Of a stretch of DNA of 17,068 nt, positions 7,770-14,275 are shown in pieces (position 1 is the first letter of the stretch; each line of letters opens with the position of its first letter). The stretch is from JAVBQU01 sp031548675 (GTDB lineage Bacteria > Bacteroidota > Bacteroidia > Bacteroidales > P3), in contig JAVBQU010000110.1 of the NCBI GenBank assembly GCA_031548675.1, positions 1 through 17,068 of the forward strand, in the 5' to 3' direction. A program made the translations under genes and the position numbers. Under the pieces are notes generated by a model that was given only the letters and a program-made list of their open reading frames with translations, was not told the DNA's origin and ran no database searches.

Positions 7770-8630
7770 TTAAATGATACATTCTTTTGCCGGATGTCCA
7801 ACAACAAATCCTGAGGTTAAATGATATCTTGCTGGATTATATAATTCTTTAATATCTTGTTCTATAAACAAATCTTTACACAATTCTTTTTTTACATAAA
7901 AAGCATTGCTTCCTGTTATATTTGTACCTACCAATTGATATCCTTTTGCATTAAGCATTTCTGTCTGGGTTAATAAAGCTACCCCCATTTTATCTGTACC
8001 AGTCCAACGATGTTTGGAATCGTAATGCATACACCAGTCTACATCGGCAGGAAATTTCCCATTATACTCGGCTACAATAACCCTTGGCGAAAGACAATCT
8101 AATGCTTTTAATACGTAATAATCATTGCCGTCAATGTCTATGCTGAATAAATCAATCTCTCCTATCAAACCACTTTCTGTAAAGATTTGATTGATATTTT
8201 CTTGATCAACATAGTGTTCAACAATTTGAAGTTTATGGGTATGTAGCAACGAATGAAAACGTTTACGAATATCTTGTGCATTTTTATGAGACCCTTCAAT
8301 CCATGCTCCTGTCCAACCTTTAAAAAATAAGAAATATGTATTGTTTTCTAGCCCATCTCCTACTCCAATTTCAACAAATTTTTTATTTGTTACTTTTATC
8401 CTTTTAAAAATTTCTTGAATAATTCCATCTTCATCATTCTGAGAATAAACCTTGTAGCCAAAAACTTCCAGCCTCTTTTGGTCTCTTAGCTTTATTTCCC
8501 TTGTCAATGCTTGAATCTGTTCTTGTGCTGACAGAACATATAAGTTCTGAATAATTAATCTATCTTTTGACTTTGAATTAAAAAGACGATTATATAGTTT
8601 TTGGGTTTTATTTACAAACCATTTAAACAT
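7770..8630 (-). CDS. methyltransferase-fold protein with NDEDG motif, FkbM-related
   Basis: This 286-residue protein is a likely divergent relative of FkbM methyltransferases. After a basic N-terminal stretch (1-60) comes YSQNDEDGII (62-71), a motif seen in a family found in polysaccharide clusters. Then FVEIGVGDGLENNT (85-98) matches the SAM loop, with GAWIEGSH (108-115) as second strand. LFSIDIDGNDYYVL (161-174) resembles the FkbM DIEGxExxxL block, with Asn169 and Asp170 in place of its Glu region. VIVAEYNGKFP (184-194) is the next strand. I do not know a proven activity for this family; methylation of a sugar hydroxyl is a guess. It starts a new subgroup of tightly packed genes after a 102-bp gap that holds a possible promoter box. 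Confidence 0.75.
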   Translation of the reverse strand: MFKWFVNKTQKLYNRLFNSKSKDRLIIQNLYVLSAQEQIQALTREIKLRDQKRLEVFGYKVYSQNDEDGIIQEIFKRIKVTNKKFVEIGVGDGLENNTYFLFFKGWTGAWIEGSHKNAQDIRKRFHSLLHTHKLQIVEHYVDQENINQIFTESGLIGEIDLFSIDIDGNDYYVLKALDCLSPRVIVAEYNGKFPADVDWCMHYDSKHRWTGTDKMGVALLTQTEMLNAKGYQLVGTNITGSNAFYVKKELCKDLFIEQDIKELYNPARYHLTSGFVVGHPAKECII

Positions 8631-8665
8631 AATGTATTACTACTTAATGAACTAATAAAAGAATG

Positions 8666-8673
8666 CAAAGATA
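8666..8673 (-). promoter_or_regulatory. possible internal -7 promoter box (TATCTTTG) in the glycan cluster
   Basis: The minus strand reads TATCTTTG, matching TAnnTTTG, about 36 bp before the ATG at 8630, in the largest gap inside the cluster (8631-8732). A matching -33 TTTG was not found at 19-21 bp. If real, it would let the methyltransferase and GT9/GT6/GT11 genes be expressed separately from the flippase and heptose genes. Confidence 0.35.
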
Positions 8674-8732
8674 ATGAATTATTCGAAAAGTCTGTGCTGC
8701 TTAATAAAAGTAATTAAAATCTATCTATCTGA

Positions 8733-9476
8733 TTACATTTTACTTAAAACGATATTTTTTTGATGTAAAAATAATTCTAACTCCTTTTGTGCCCTTTGGT
8801 AATCTTCAGGAATTCCTATATCAATAAAATAACCATCATAAACATTTCCGTGCATAGGTATTTCGTTAACTTTCATTTCTAAAATATCTTTTTCAAAAGA
8901 AAATTTGATTCCTAGATTTTTGTCCAAAAAAACATTTTTGGATATTACATATACTCCTCCGTTAATAAATCCTTCTGCAATTTCTGCTTTTTCATTAAAC
9001 CGGATAATTTTACTATCCTGCAATTCTAAAGTACCATATCTATTTACATGTTGCATCTTTTTTAAAGAGAGTGTAATTGATGATTCTTTCTGAAAGTGAA
9101 AATCTGATAATTGCTGTAAATCTACATCAAAAAAACTATCGCCATTCAATAAGAAGAAATTGTCTTGTTTGATAAATTTCAAGGCATTCTTTATTCCTCC
9201 GCCTGTTCCCAAAGGTTCATTTTCTATAGCATAGTCCAACTTTATTCCCAAAAATTCATTCCCGAAATAATTGATAATAGACTCATACTTATACCCAACT
9301 GACAAAACACAATGCAGGCAGCCTTGCTTTTTTAAATACAAAAGTAAATATTCTAAAAAAGGCTTACCATTAATATCTGCCATAGGTTTAGGTAAATCGC
9401 TTACAACCGATTGCAGCCGTGTTCCAAAACCGCCTGCTAAAACCACAGCTTCTGTAATTTTTACCTGATTGTCCAT
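8733..9476 (-). CDS. hddC: D-glycero-alpha-D-manno-heptose 1-phosphate guanylyltransferase-like nucleotidyltransferase
   Basis: This 247-residue protein is a sugar-phosphate nucleotidyltransferase of the RmlA/GCD1 type. VVLAGGFGTRLQ (11-22) is the nucleotide-binding signature, with K30 in LPKPM. ENEPLGTGGGIKNAL (85-99) and LLNGDSFFDVD (109-119), with metal-binding D113, complete the core. NGGVYVIS and the late GYFIDIGIPEDYQRA stretch near the C-terminus also fit the family. It overlaps the heptose 7-phosphate kinase gene by 16 bp. That pairing is the main reason to assign it as HddC, which makes GDP-D-glycero-alpha-D-manno-heptose from the 1-phosphate and GTP. Without the neighbour, a generic NDP-sugar pyrophosphorylase would be all one could say. 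The isomerase and phosphatase steps (GmhA, GmhB) are not in the window. Confidence 0.85.
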   Translation of the reverse strand: MDNQVKITEAVVLAGGFGTRLQSVVSDLPKPMADINGKPFLEYLLLYLKKQGCLHCVLSVGYKYESIINYFGNEFLGIKLDYAIENEPLGTGGGIKNALKFIKQDNFFLLNGDSFFDVDLQQLSDFHFQKESSITLSLKKMQHVNRYGTLELQDSKIIRFNEKAEIAEGFINGGVYVISKNVFLDKNLGIKFSFEKDILEMKVNEIPMHGNVYDGYFIDIGIPEDYQRAQKELELFLHQKNIVLSKM

Positions 9477-10486
9477 GTTTCTAATCCATTTACTGTAAAT
9501 TCAAAACGACGAACTGAACCGCCATATTTCTGCAAAGTATTTACCACTTTGTATCGGGCATTATCGGGACAATAAAAAAAGATAAAACCACCGCCACCTG
9601 CTCCTGATATTTTTCCGCCACTTGCACCGGCATTTATTCCTGCTTCATAGAGTTCTTCAAATAATCCGGTCGAAATACCTCTTGCCATCTGCTTTTTGTA
9701 CAGCCAACCCAAATTAAGAATTTGTCCGATTTCATTCAAGTCTTCTTTCAGCAAAGCCTCTTTCATCATGATTGCCTGCTCTTTCAATTTATGCATAGCT
9801 TCGATGGATTGTGTATTTTTTTCTTTTACATTTTTCTGCTGTTCTTTAATAATATCCGCAGACTGCCTGCTTGTTTCTGTATAATATAATATAATATTAC
9901 GAGACAATTCGTTGACTATCTTACTTTTTATACGCAAAGGATTAATAATAACCTTATCTTTTTCATAGAATTCCATAAAATTAAATCCACCGAAAGCTGC
10001 TGCATATTGATCTTGTTTCCCTCCTGCCATAGCCAAATCTTCGCGTTCAATAGAATAAGCCAAATGTGCCAAATCATATTCTCCCAAAGGTAAAGAAAGC
10101 CATTCGGCAAAAGCGCCTAATACAGAAACTACCAATGTTGAAGAAGTTCCTAAACCTGAACCGGGTGCAGCATCAACATAAGTTGAAATTTCAAATGCTA
10201 AAGGTTTCTTTGCATAATCTCTTACCACTCGGTTATAGATTGCTTTCAGCAAGTCTATTTCTCCATCAATCGGCAATTGTTCAACGGCATTATATGTATA
10301 AGTTTCATTTCTATCCTCCAAATTAAAAATAATTTTTCCATCAGTGCGAGGAGTTATCGTTGTGTAAGCATACAGACTAATAGTCGCATTTAATATCGCA
10401 CCTCCATATAAATCGGAATAAGGCGACACATCGGTTCCTCCTCCTGCTAAACCCAATCTCAAAGGGGCTTTACTCTGAATCTTCAT
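9461..10486 (-). CDS. hddA: D-glycero-alpha-D-manno-heptose 7-phosphate kinase (GHMP kinase family)
   Basis: This 341-residue protein is a GHMP kinase. KAPLRLGLAGGGTDVSPY (6-23) is the N-terminal motif shared by heptose 7-phosphate and fucose kinases. APGSGLGTSST (107-117) is the phosphate-binding loop, and GASGGKISGAGGGGF (287-301) is the C-terminal motif 3. GGKQDQYAAAFGG (155-167) is characteristic of the sugar 7-phosphate/fucokinase branch. Length fits HddA (about 340). It would phosphorylate D-glycero-D-manno-heptose 7-phosphate at C1 for the GDP-heptose route. It starts 5 bp after the GT4 gene ends and overlaps hddC by 16 bp, so all three are co-transcribed. Confidence 0.9.
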   Translation of the reverse strand: MKIQSKAPLRLGLAGGGTDVSPYSDLYGGAILNATISLYAYTTITPRTDGKIIFNLEDRNETYTYNAVEQLPIDGEIDLLKAIYNRVVRDYAKKPLAFEISTYVDAAPGSGLGTSSTLVVSVLGAFAEWLSLPLGEYDLAHLAYSIEREDLAMAGGKQDQYAAAFGGFNFMEFYEKDKVIINPLRIKSKIVNELSRNIILYYTETSRQSADIIKEQQKNVKEKNTQSIEAMHKLKEQAIMMKEALLKEDLNEIGQILNLGWLYKKQMARGISTGLFEELYEAGINAGASGGKISGAGGGGFIFFYCPDNARYKVVNTLQKYGGSVRRFEFTVNGLETWTIR

Positions 10487-10491
10487 ATTTT

Positions 10492-11616
10492 CTACAATTT
10501 AGTATATAAATTTTCTATAGCTGATATTAATTGCTCCCAACTGTATTTCTTCTTTTCTCTTTTAATTCCTTCAGAAAAATCAGGTTGAGTTTCCAAAAAT
10601 TCAACCATTGCATCAGCAATCTCTTGTTTATCAGAATTTACCACATAACCCACTTTTCCATGTGGAATAATCTCTGCCAAACCGCCAACATTTGTTACCA
10701 GCATAGGCTTCTCAAAATGGTAACCGATTTGGGTCACTCCGCTTTGCGTTGCATCTTTATAGGGTTGCACTACCATGTCGGCAGCAGAAAAATAGTTTTT
10801 TACATCATCATTAGCAATAAAATGTGTATGTAAAATAATATCATTTTCCAATCCATGGGCTTTTATGGCATCTATGTATGGTTTACTATCTTCATAAAAT
10901 TCGCCTGCTACTATTAATTTTACAGGAAAACGACGTAGACGTGCATCGGCAAAGGCATCAATTAGCAAATCCAAACCCTTGTATGCCCTAATAATACCGA
11001 AGAACAAAAAGTAAATACAATTGTTTTCTAACCCAATATTTTCAATAGCTTTTTCTTTTGAAATCATACTTCCAAAATTATCGAATAATGGATGCGGTGA
11101 CAACTTTTTGGGCTTTCTTGTATCAAATTGTTCAATGTCATTATAAACCGATTGCGACATCGCAATAAATGCATCTATTGGTTTGATAAAGTATTTCGAA
11201 AGAATAGTGTCATGAAAACGCCTTTCGTGAGGAATCATATTATCAACAATTGTAATAATTTTCGTATGCTTGTTCTTTTTTACGATACGCGCAATGGTTC
11301 CAAAACATGGAGCCATAAAAGGCATCCAATATTTAAAAATCAAAATATCAGGCTTTTCCTTACGAATTTTCTTCCCTATTTTCCACCAGTTAAATGGATT
11401 GATTGAATTTACGCAGACTTTTATATCTAAATCAGGTTTAGCTGCTTCGGAAAACTGTGTTTTTCCCGGAAATAATATGGATGGATATTGTAAAGAAAAT
11501 GTATATAATTGAGCCTTATCTCCATTGTCTATAAATGCTTGGCATAAACGTTCATTATACGATGCTAAACCGCCTCGTAACGGATGTGCTGTTCCTAAAA
11601 TAATTACCTGTTTCAT
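10492..11616 (-). CDS. glycosyltransferase family 4 protein
   Basis: This 374-residue protein has the two-domain GT-B layout of family 4. The N-terminal acceptor domain opens with VIILGTAHPLRGGLASYNERL (first 20 or so residues after the start Met-Lys-Gln), where the RGG glycine loop sits. The C-terminal donor domain has LFFGIIRAYKGLDLLIDAF (204-222). VVQPYKDATQSGVTQIGY (282-299) is the region that carries the EX7E-like motif; an aspartate, D288, is near the first acidic position and there is no obvious second glutamate. VTNVGGLAEII (307-317) follows. Donor and acceptor are unknown. It lies 47 bp after the flippase and 5 bp before hddA. A role adding a hexose or heptose to the lipid-linked glycan is inferred from context only. 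Confidence 0.88.
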   Translation of the reverse strand: MKQVIILGTAHPLRGGLASYNERLCQAFIDNGDKAQLYTFSLQYPSILFPGKTQFSEAAKPDLDIKVCVNSINPFNWWKIGKKIRKEKPDILIFKYWMPFMAPCFGTIARIVKKNKHTKIITIVDNMIPHERRFHDTILSKYFIKPIDAFIAMSQSVYNDIEQFDTRKPKKLSPHPLFDNFGSMISKEKAIENIGLENNCIYFLFFGIIRAYKGLDLLIDAFADARLRRFPVKLIVAGEFYEDSKPYIDAIKAHGLENDIILHTHFIANDDVKNYFSAADMVVQPYKDATQSGVTQIGYHFEKPMLVTNVGGLAEIIPHGKVGYVVNSDKQEIADAMVEFLETQPDFSEGIKREKKKYSWEQLISAIENLYTKL

Positions 11617-11663
11617 GCGTATAAATATCTCTTTATATCAAATGAATTTTTCTCAAATCAATT

Positions 11664-13166
11664 TTATTTCAGTTTAATGCCAACTTTTCCACAAACAAGT
11701 TTTATGGTTTTATTTATATCTTCTGATATTTTCAACACATATATGGCTATAACAAACAATCCTCCAAAAACAATTGTTCTGATAATACCGTCTATTATCG
11801 GATCCTTAATAAAAGGAAGGCAGTAATTCAAACCCAAAATAGCCAAAAGTACTAATAAAGCCTTGAATATTGGTAAAGAAAATGGTAAAACTTTTATTTT
11901 TCTATTTACCAAAATTATTTGGCAAGCATTATAAACAAAAAAAGAAATTGCTGTTGCCAAAGCAGAACCTATTATTCCATAGTGAGGTATTAATAAATTA
12001 TTTGTCGTTATCGTAAGAAAGGATAAGAAAAATAGGAAAAACAATGTGTAATAGTAATATTTGGATATACTTAAAATAGAATATCCAAAGCTACAGCTAC
12101 TATTCATTAAATAACTTATTCCCAAAAAAAAGACAACCCATTTTCCGGAATCATATCTTTCTCCATGAGGTCCTTCCGGAAATATCGCAAATACATTATC
12201 AATATTTATCCATAGCACCAAAAAAATCAGACTTCCTGTTATAAATTGATTTAAAGATACTTTTTTATACAATCCATCTATAATTGAAATATTTTTTTTC
12301 CTGTATGCTTCTGAGGCAATGGGCATAGCAACCATACTTAGCGACCGTGTAGGCATTTCAACAATAGCTGCCATAAAAAGGGCTATATTGTAAATTCCAT
12401 TAGCTTGTAACCCAATCTGGCCACTAACCATAAATACATCAATTTTCAGGACTAAATTAGCTCCAATAGCAGCCGCTAACATATAAAACGTAAACCTAAT
12501 AATACTTTTACGTAATGGTTTGCGAATAAATGAAAATTTCGGGACTAACGATATTTGTCCAAGACGCATTATGTACAATAAGTTTATTAAAGCTGCTAAA
12601 AAATAAATAAGTACATAAGAAATTATCAATCCATCCAAGCTAATCACATGAAAACCATACAGTAAATAAATACCTATCACTAATATTCTTACTAAAATTT
12701 CCCTGATAAATTTAGGTACCACTATACGAAGTAATACAGTTGAATAGGTCTCAAATACCGATTGGTAAATCATAAAAAAAGTCAGAGGGAAAAGCCAATA
12801 AAAATACTTGATAAATCCACCTGCATTTGGTGAATAATATGCTGTAATATACGATTGAAAAATCAAAACAGCAGCCGAAACTAATAAAAAGCCAATAAAT
12901 GGTACAATCAATACATAAAAGAAAAATCCATTATGTCTATTTTCATGATTTTTGAAATACGGGAAAAACTTTATGATAGAGGCAGAAGTGCCTATTTGCC
13001 CAATAGCGCAAAATAAAACGGCAGTATCTGTAATCAAACGTAAAAGCCCGTAATTTTCCTGTCCAAGATATTTGGTTACAATAAAAATTGTTGTCAAAAA
13101 CCCTATAAATGCACCTACATAGGTAACAATAGTTCCTTTTATGCTTTGACGAATAACAACTCCCAT
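11664..13166 (-). CDS. oligosaccharide flippase (Wzx-like, MATE/MOP superfamily)
   Basis: This 500-residue integral membrane protein has about 12-14 predicted helices spread over its whole length. Its N-terminus, with IKGTIVTYVGAFIGFLTTIF (residues 9-28) and TKYLGQENYGLLR (31-43), is typical of polysaccharide-synthesis flippases of the MOP superfamily. Such proteins move undecaprenyl-linked oligosaccharides from the cytoplasmic to the periplasmic face. The tail beyond the last helix is Lys-rich, as expected on the cytoplasmic side. It is the first gene of the minus-strand cluster, about 120 bases after the predicted transcription start. Wzx-first order is common in Bacteroidota glycan loci. 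I cannot tell which glycan it carries from its own sequence. Confidence 0.9.
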   Translation of the reverse strand: MGVVIRQSIKGTIVTYVGAFIGFLTTIFIVTKYLGQENYGLLRLITDTAVLFCAIGQIGTSASIIKFFPYFKNHENRHNGFFFYVLIVPFIGFLLVSAAVLIFQSYITAYYSPNAGGFIKYFYWLFPLTFFMIYQSVFETYSTVLLRIVVPKFIREILVRILVIGIYLLYGFHVISLDGLIISYVLIYFLAALINLLYIMRLGQISLVPKFSFIRKPLRKSIIRFTFYMLAAAIGANLVLKIDVFMVSGQIGLQANGIYNIALFMAAIVEMPTRSLSMVAMPIASEAYRKKNISIIDGLYKKVSLNQFITGSLIFLVLWINIDNVFAIFPEGPHGERYDSGKWVVFFLGISYLMNSSCSFGYSILSISKYYYYTLFFLFFLSFLTITTNNLLIPHYGIIGSALATAISFFVYNACQIILVNRKIKVLPFSLPIFKALLVLLAILGLNYCLPFIKDPIIDGIIRTIVFGGLFVIAIYVLKISEDINKTIKLVCGKVGIKLK

Positions 13167-13284
13167 TTTAAAGACTAAATTTCTCTATCAATACTTTAAA
13201 CAAATAATAACAATATGACCGACCTTTAAAAGTTTGCATCTCTGATAATCAAATTTCTTTTCTTCAACATTCTGCAAAAATTTA

Positions 13285-13292
13285 TATATTTG
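13285..13292 (+). promoter_or_regulatory. candidate -7 promoter box (TATATTTG) for the OsmC gene
   Basis: The plus strand reads TATATTTG, a full match to TAnnTTTG, 48 bp before the ATG at 13340. The expected -33 TTTG is not clear at 19-21 bp upstream (the region is pyrimidine-rich). The box abuts the minus-strand promoter box directly. Confidence 0.45.
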
Positions 13293-13323
13293 CAAAATTA
13301 CATTTTTGAAACCTATATTCAAA
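13293..13323 (-). promoter_or_regulatory. Bacteroidota-type promoter (TTTG-N19-TAATTTTG) for the glycan cluster
   Basis: On the minus strand, TTTG (13323-13320) is followed by a 19-base spacer and TAATTTTG (13300-13293). Both boxes and the spacing match the Bacteroidota housekeeping sigma consensus. Transcription would begin near 13287, leaving a leader of about 120 bases before the flippase ATG at 13166. This is the best promoter in the window. Confidence 0.6.
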
Positions 13324-13339
13324 GACATATTATTTTATT

Positions 13340-13729
13340 ATGGAAATCACAATTGACGGAAAAAAAAGAATCTCAGCTCATTTTGATGGGTTCGAAGTTA
13401 AAACCGATTTATCTGCTGAACATCAGGGAGAAAATACCGCTCCAAGTCCATATGATTTATTTTTAGCTTCTATGGGATGCTGTGCCGGAATTTTTATCAA
13501 AAATTATTGCGATCAACGGAATCTTTCAGCCGAAGGAATTAAATTGACACAAAATGTAGAATGGAGTGAAGAAGATGGTAGAATTGGAAAAATTATTACC
13601 CAAATTTTTGTTCCGAAAGATTTTCCTGAAAGTCACGATGCAGGCTTAATCCGTGTAACCAATTATTGTAAAGTAAAAAAACAATTGCATCCTGATATTG
13701 AAGCGGAAGTTAGCATTGTCAGGATTTAG
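13340..13729 (+). CDS. OsmC family protein
   Basis: This 129-residue protein matches the OsmC/Ohr superfamily, close to the YhfA-like branch. TAPSPYDLFLASMGCCAGIF (33-52) is the signature helix with Cys47-Cys48, and the second cysteine is Cys110 in VTNYCKVKKQLH (106-117). In OsmC and Ohr the paired cysteines reduce organic hydroperoxides. Here the CC pair and Cys110 are the candidates, although many YhfA-like members have no proven peroxidase role. It is a small cytoplasmic protein with no signal peptide. It is transcribed away from the glycan cluster from a shared 173-bp region. Its last 11 bp overlap the 3' end of the convergent DUF454 gene. Confidence 0.9.
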   Translation: MEITIDGKKRISAHFDGFEVKTDLSAEHQGENTAPSPYDLFLASMGCCAGIFIKNYCDQRNLSAEGIKLTQNVEWSEEDGRIGKIITQIFVPKDFPESHDAGLIRVTNYCKVKKQLHPDIEAEVSIVRI

Positions 13730-14153
13730 AATTACATTCATCCTCTTCCGATGTATCTATTTCTCCTACATTCCTATCTAATGTTTTATAAGAAAGAATA
13801 TGAATGGTTACACCAATGGCTATTCCTATAAGTAACAAACGCAACCAAAGCTTATCAACTGCAAAAAAAGCAGAAGATAGGATAGTAACCCAAAGCAAGA
13901 AAATAGAAGATATTTTTACTTGTTTAGAAATTGCTTTATATTTTCTGAAGTTTTCGATATATGAGCCTAAATACTTATGAGAAATCAGCCAGTTATAAAA
14001 ACGCTTTGAACCTTTAAAATATAAGGCTGCTGTTAACAGTAAAAAAGGAGTTGTAGGTAGCAGAGGAAGGAAAATACCTAAAATACCTAATCCTAAAGAA
14101 ATACTGCCAAGTATTATATACAAATATTTACGAAAAGTCCGCTGTTCTGACAT
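13719..14153 (-). CDS. DUF454 / YbaN-like inner-membrane protein
   Basis: This 144-residue protein has the family signature near its start: LGSISLGLGILGIFLPLLPT (15-34) followed by TPFLLLTAALYFKGS (35-49), then RFYNWLISHKYLGSYI (51-66). Two membrane hairpins are visible, one at about 12-45 and one at about 80-120, with an acidic tail (EEDECNSKS). The family is widespread and its function is unknown; no enzymatic motif is seen. It converges on the OsmC gene and overlaps it by 11 bp, so neither has room for its own terminator between them. Upstream are a short palindrome (14164-14179) and the hairpin ending the nuo operon, so it should have its own promoter. Confidence 0.85.
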   Translation of the reverse strand: MSEQRTFRKYLYIILGSISLGLGILGIFLPLLPTTPFLLLTAALYFKGSKRFYNWLISHKYLGSYIENFRKYKAISKQVKISSIFLLWVTILSSAFFAVDKLWLRLLLIGIAIGVTIHILSYKTLDRNVGEIDTSEEDECNSKS

Positions 14154-14163
14154 GCTATTTTTA

Positions 14164-14179
14164 TTTCTAGTTCTAGAAA
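14164..14179. promoter_or_regulatory. perfect 7-bp-arm palindrome upstream of the DUF454 gene
   Basis: TTTCTAG-TT-CTAGAAA lies 10 bp before the ATG at 14153 on the minus strand. The position suits an operator, but no regulator is linked to it. The two-base centre is too short for an RNA hairpin unless the stem shortens. Confidence 0.3.
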
Positions 14180-14197
14180 CCTATAAAACTTATTATT

Positions 14198-14257
14198 GAT
14201 AAAAACTTCAAATGAGGCTATCTAATTTCCTAGATAGCCTCATTTGAAGTTTTTATC
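14198..14257 (-). terminator. long perfect hairpin terminator of the nuo operon
   Basis: Two perfect 27-bp arms (14198-14224 and 14231-14257) enclose a 6-base loop. The arms end in AAAAACTTC / GAAGTTTTT, so the minus-strand RNA has a U-rich end to the 3' arm. It lies 18 bp after the nuoN stop, with the DUF454 gene starting 44 bp further on. The stem is much longer than a usual intrinsic terminator. Confidence 0.8.
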
Positions 14258-14275
14258 TAACAAATAAATTTTTCC

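Noticed and set aside
9696..11512. Open frames on the plus strand over hddA and GT4 (for example 10066-10326, 11128-11406, 11270-11512)
   Set aside because: They lie wholly opposite well-supported genes, have no recognisable domain, and show low-complexity, shadow-like composition.
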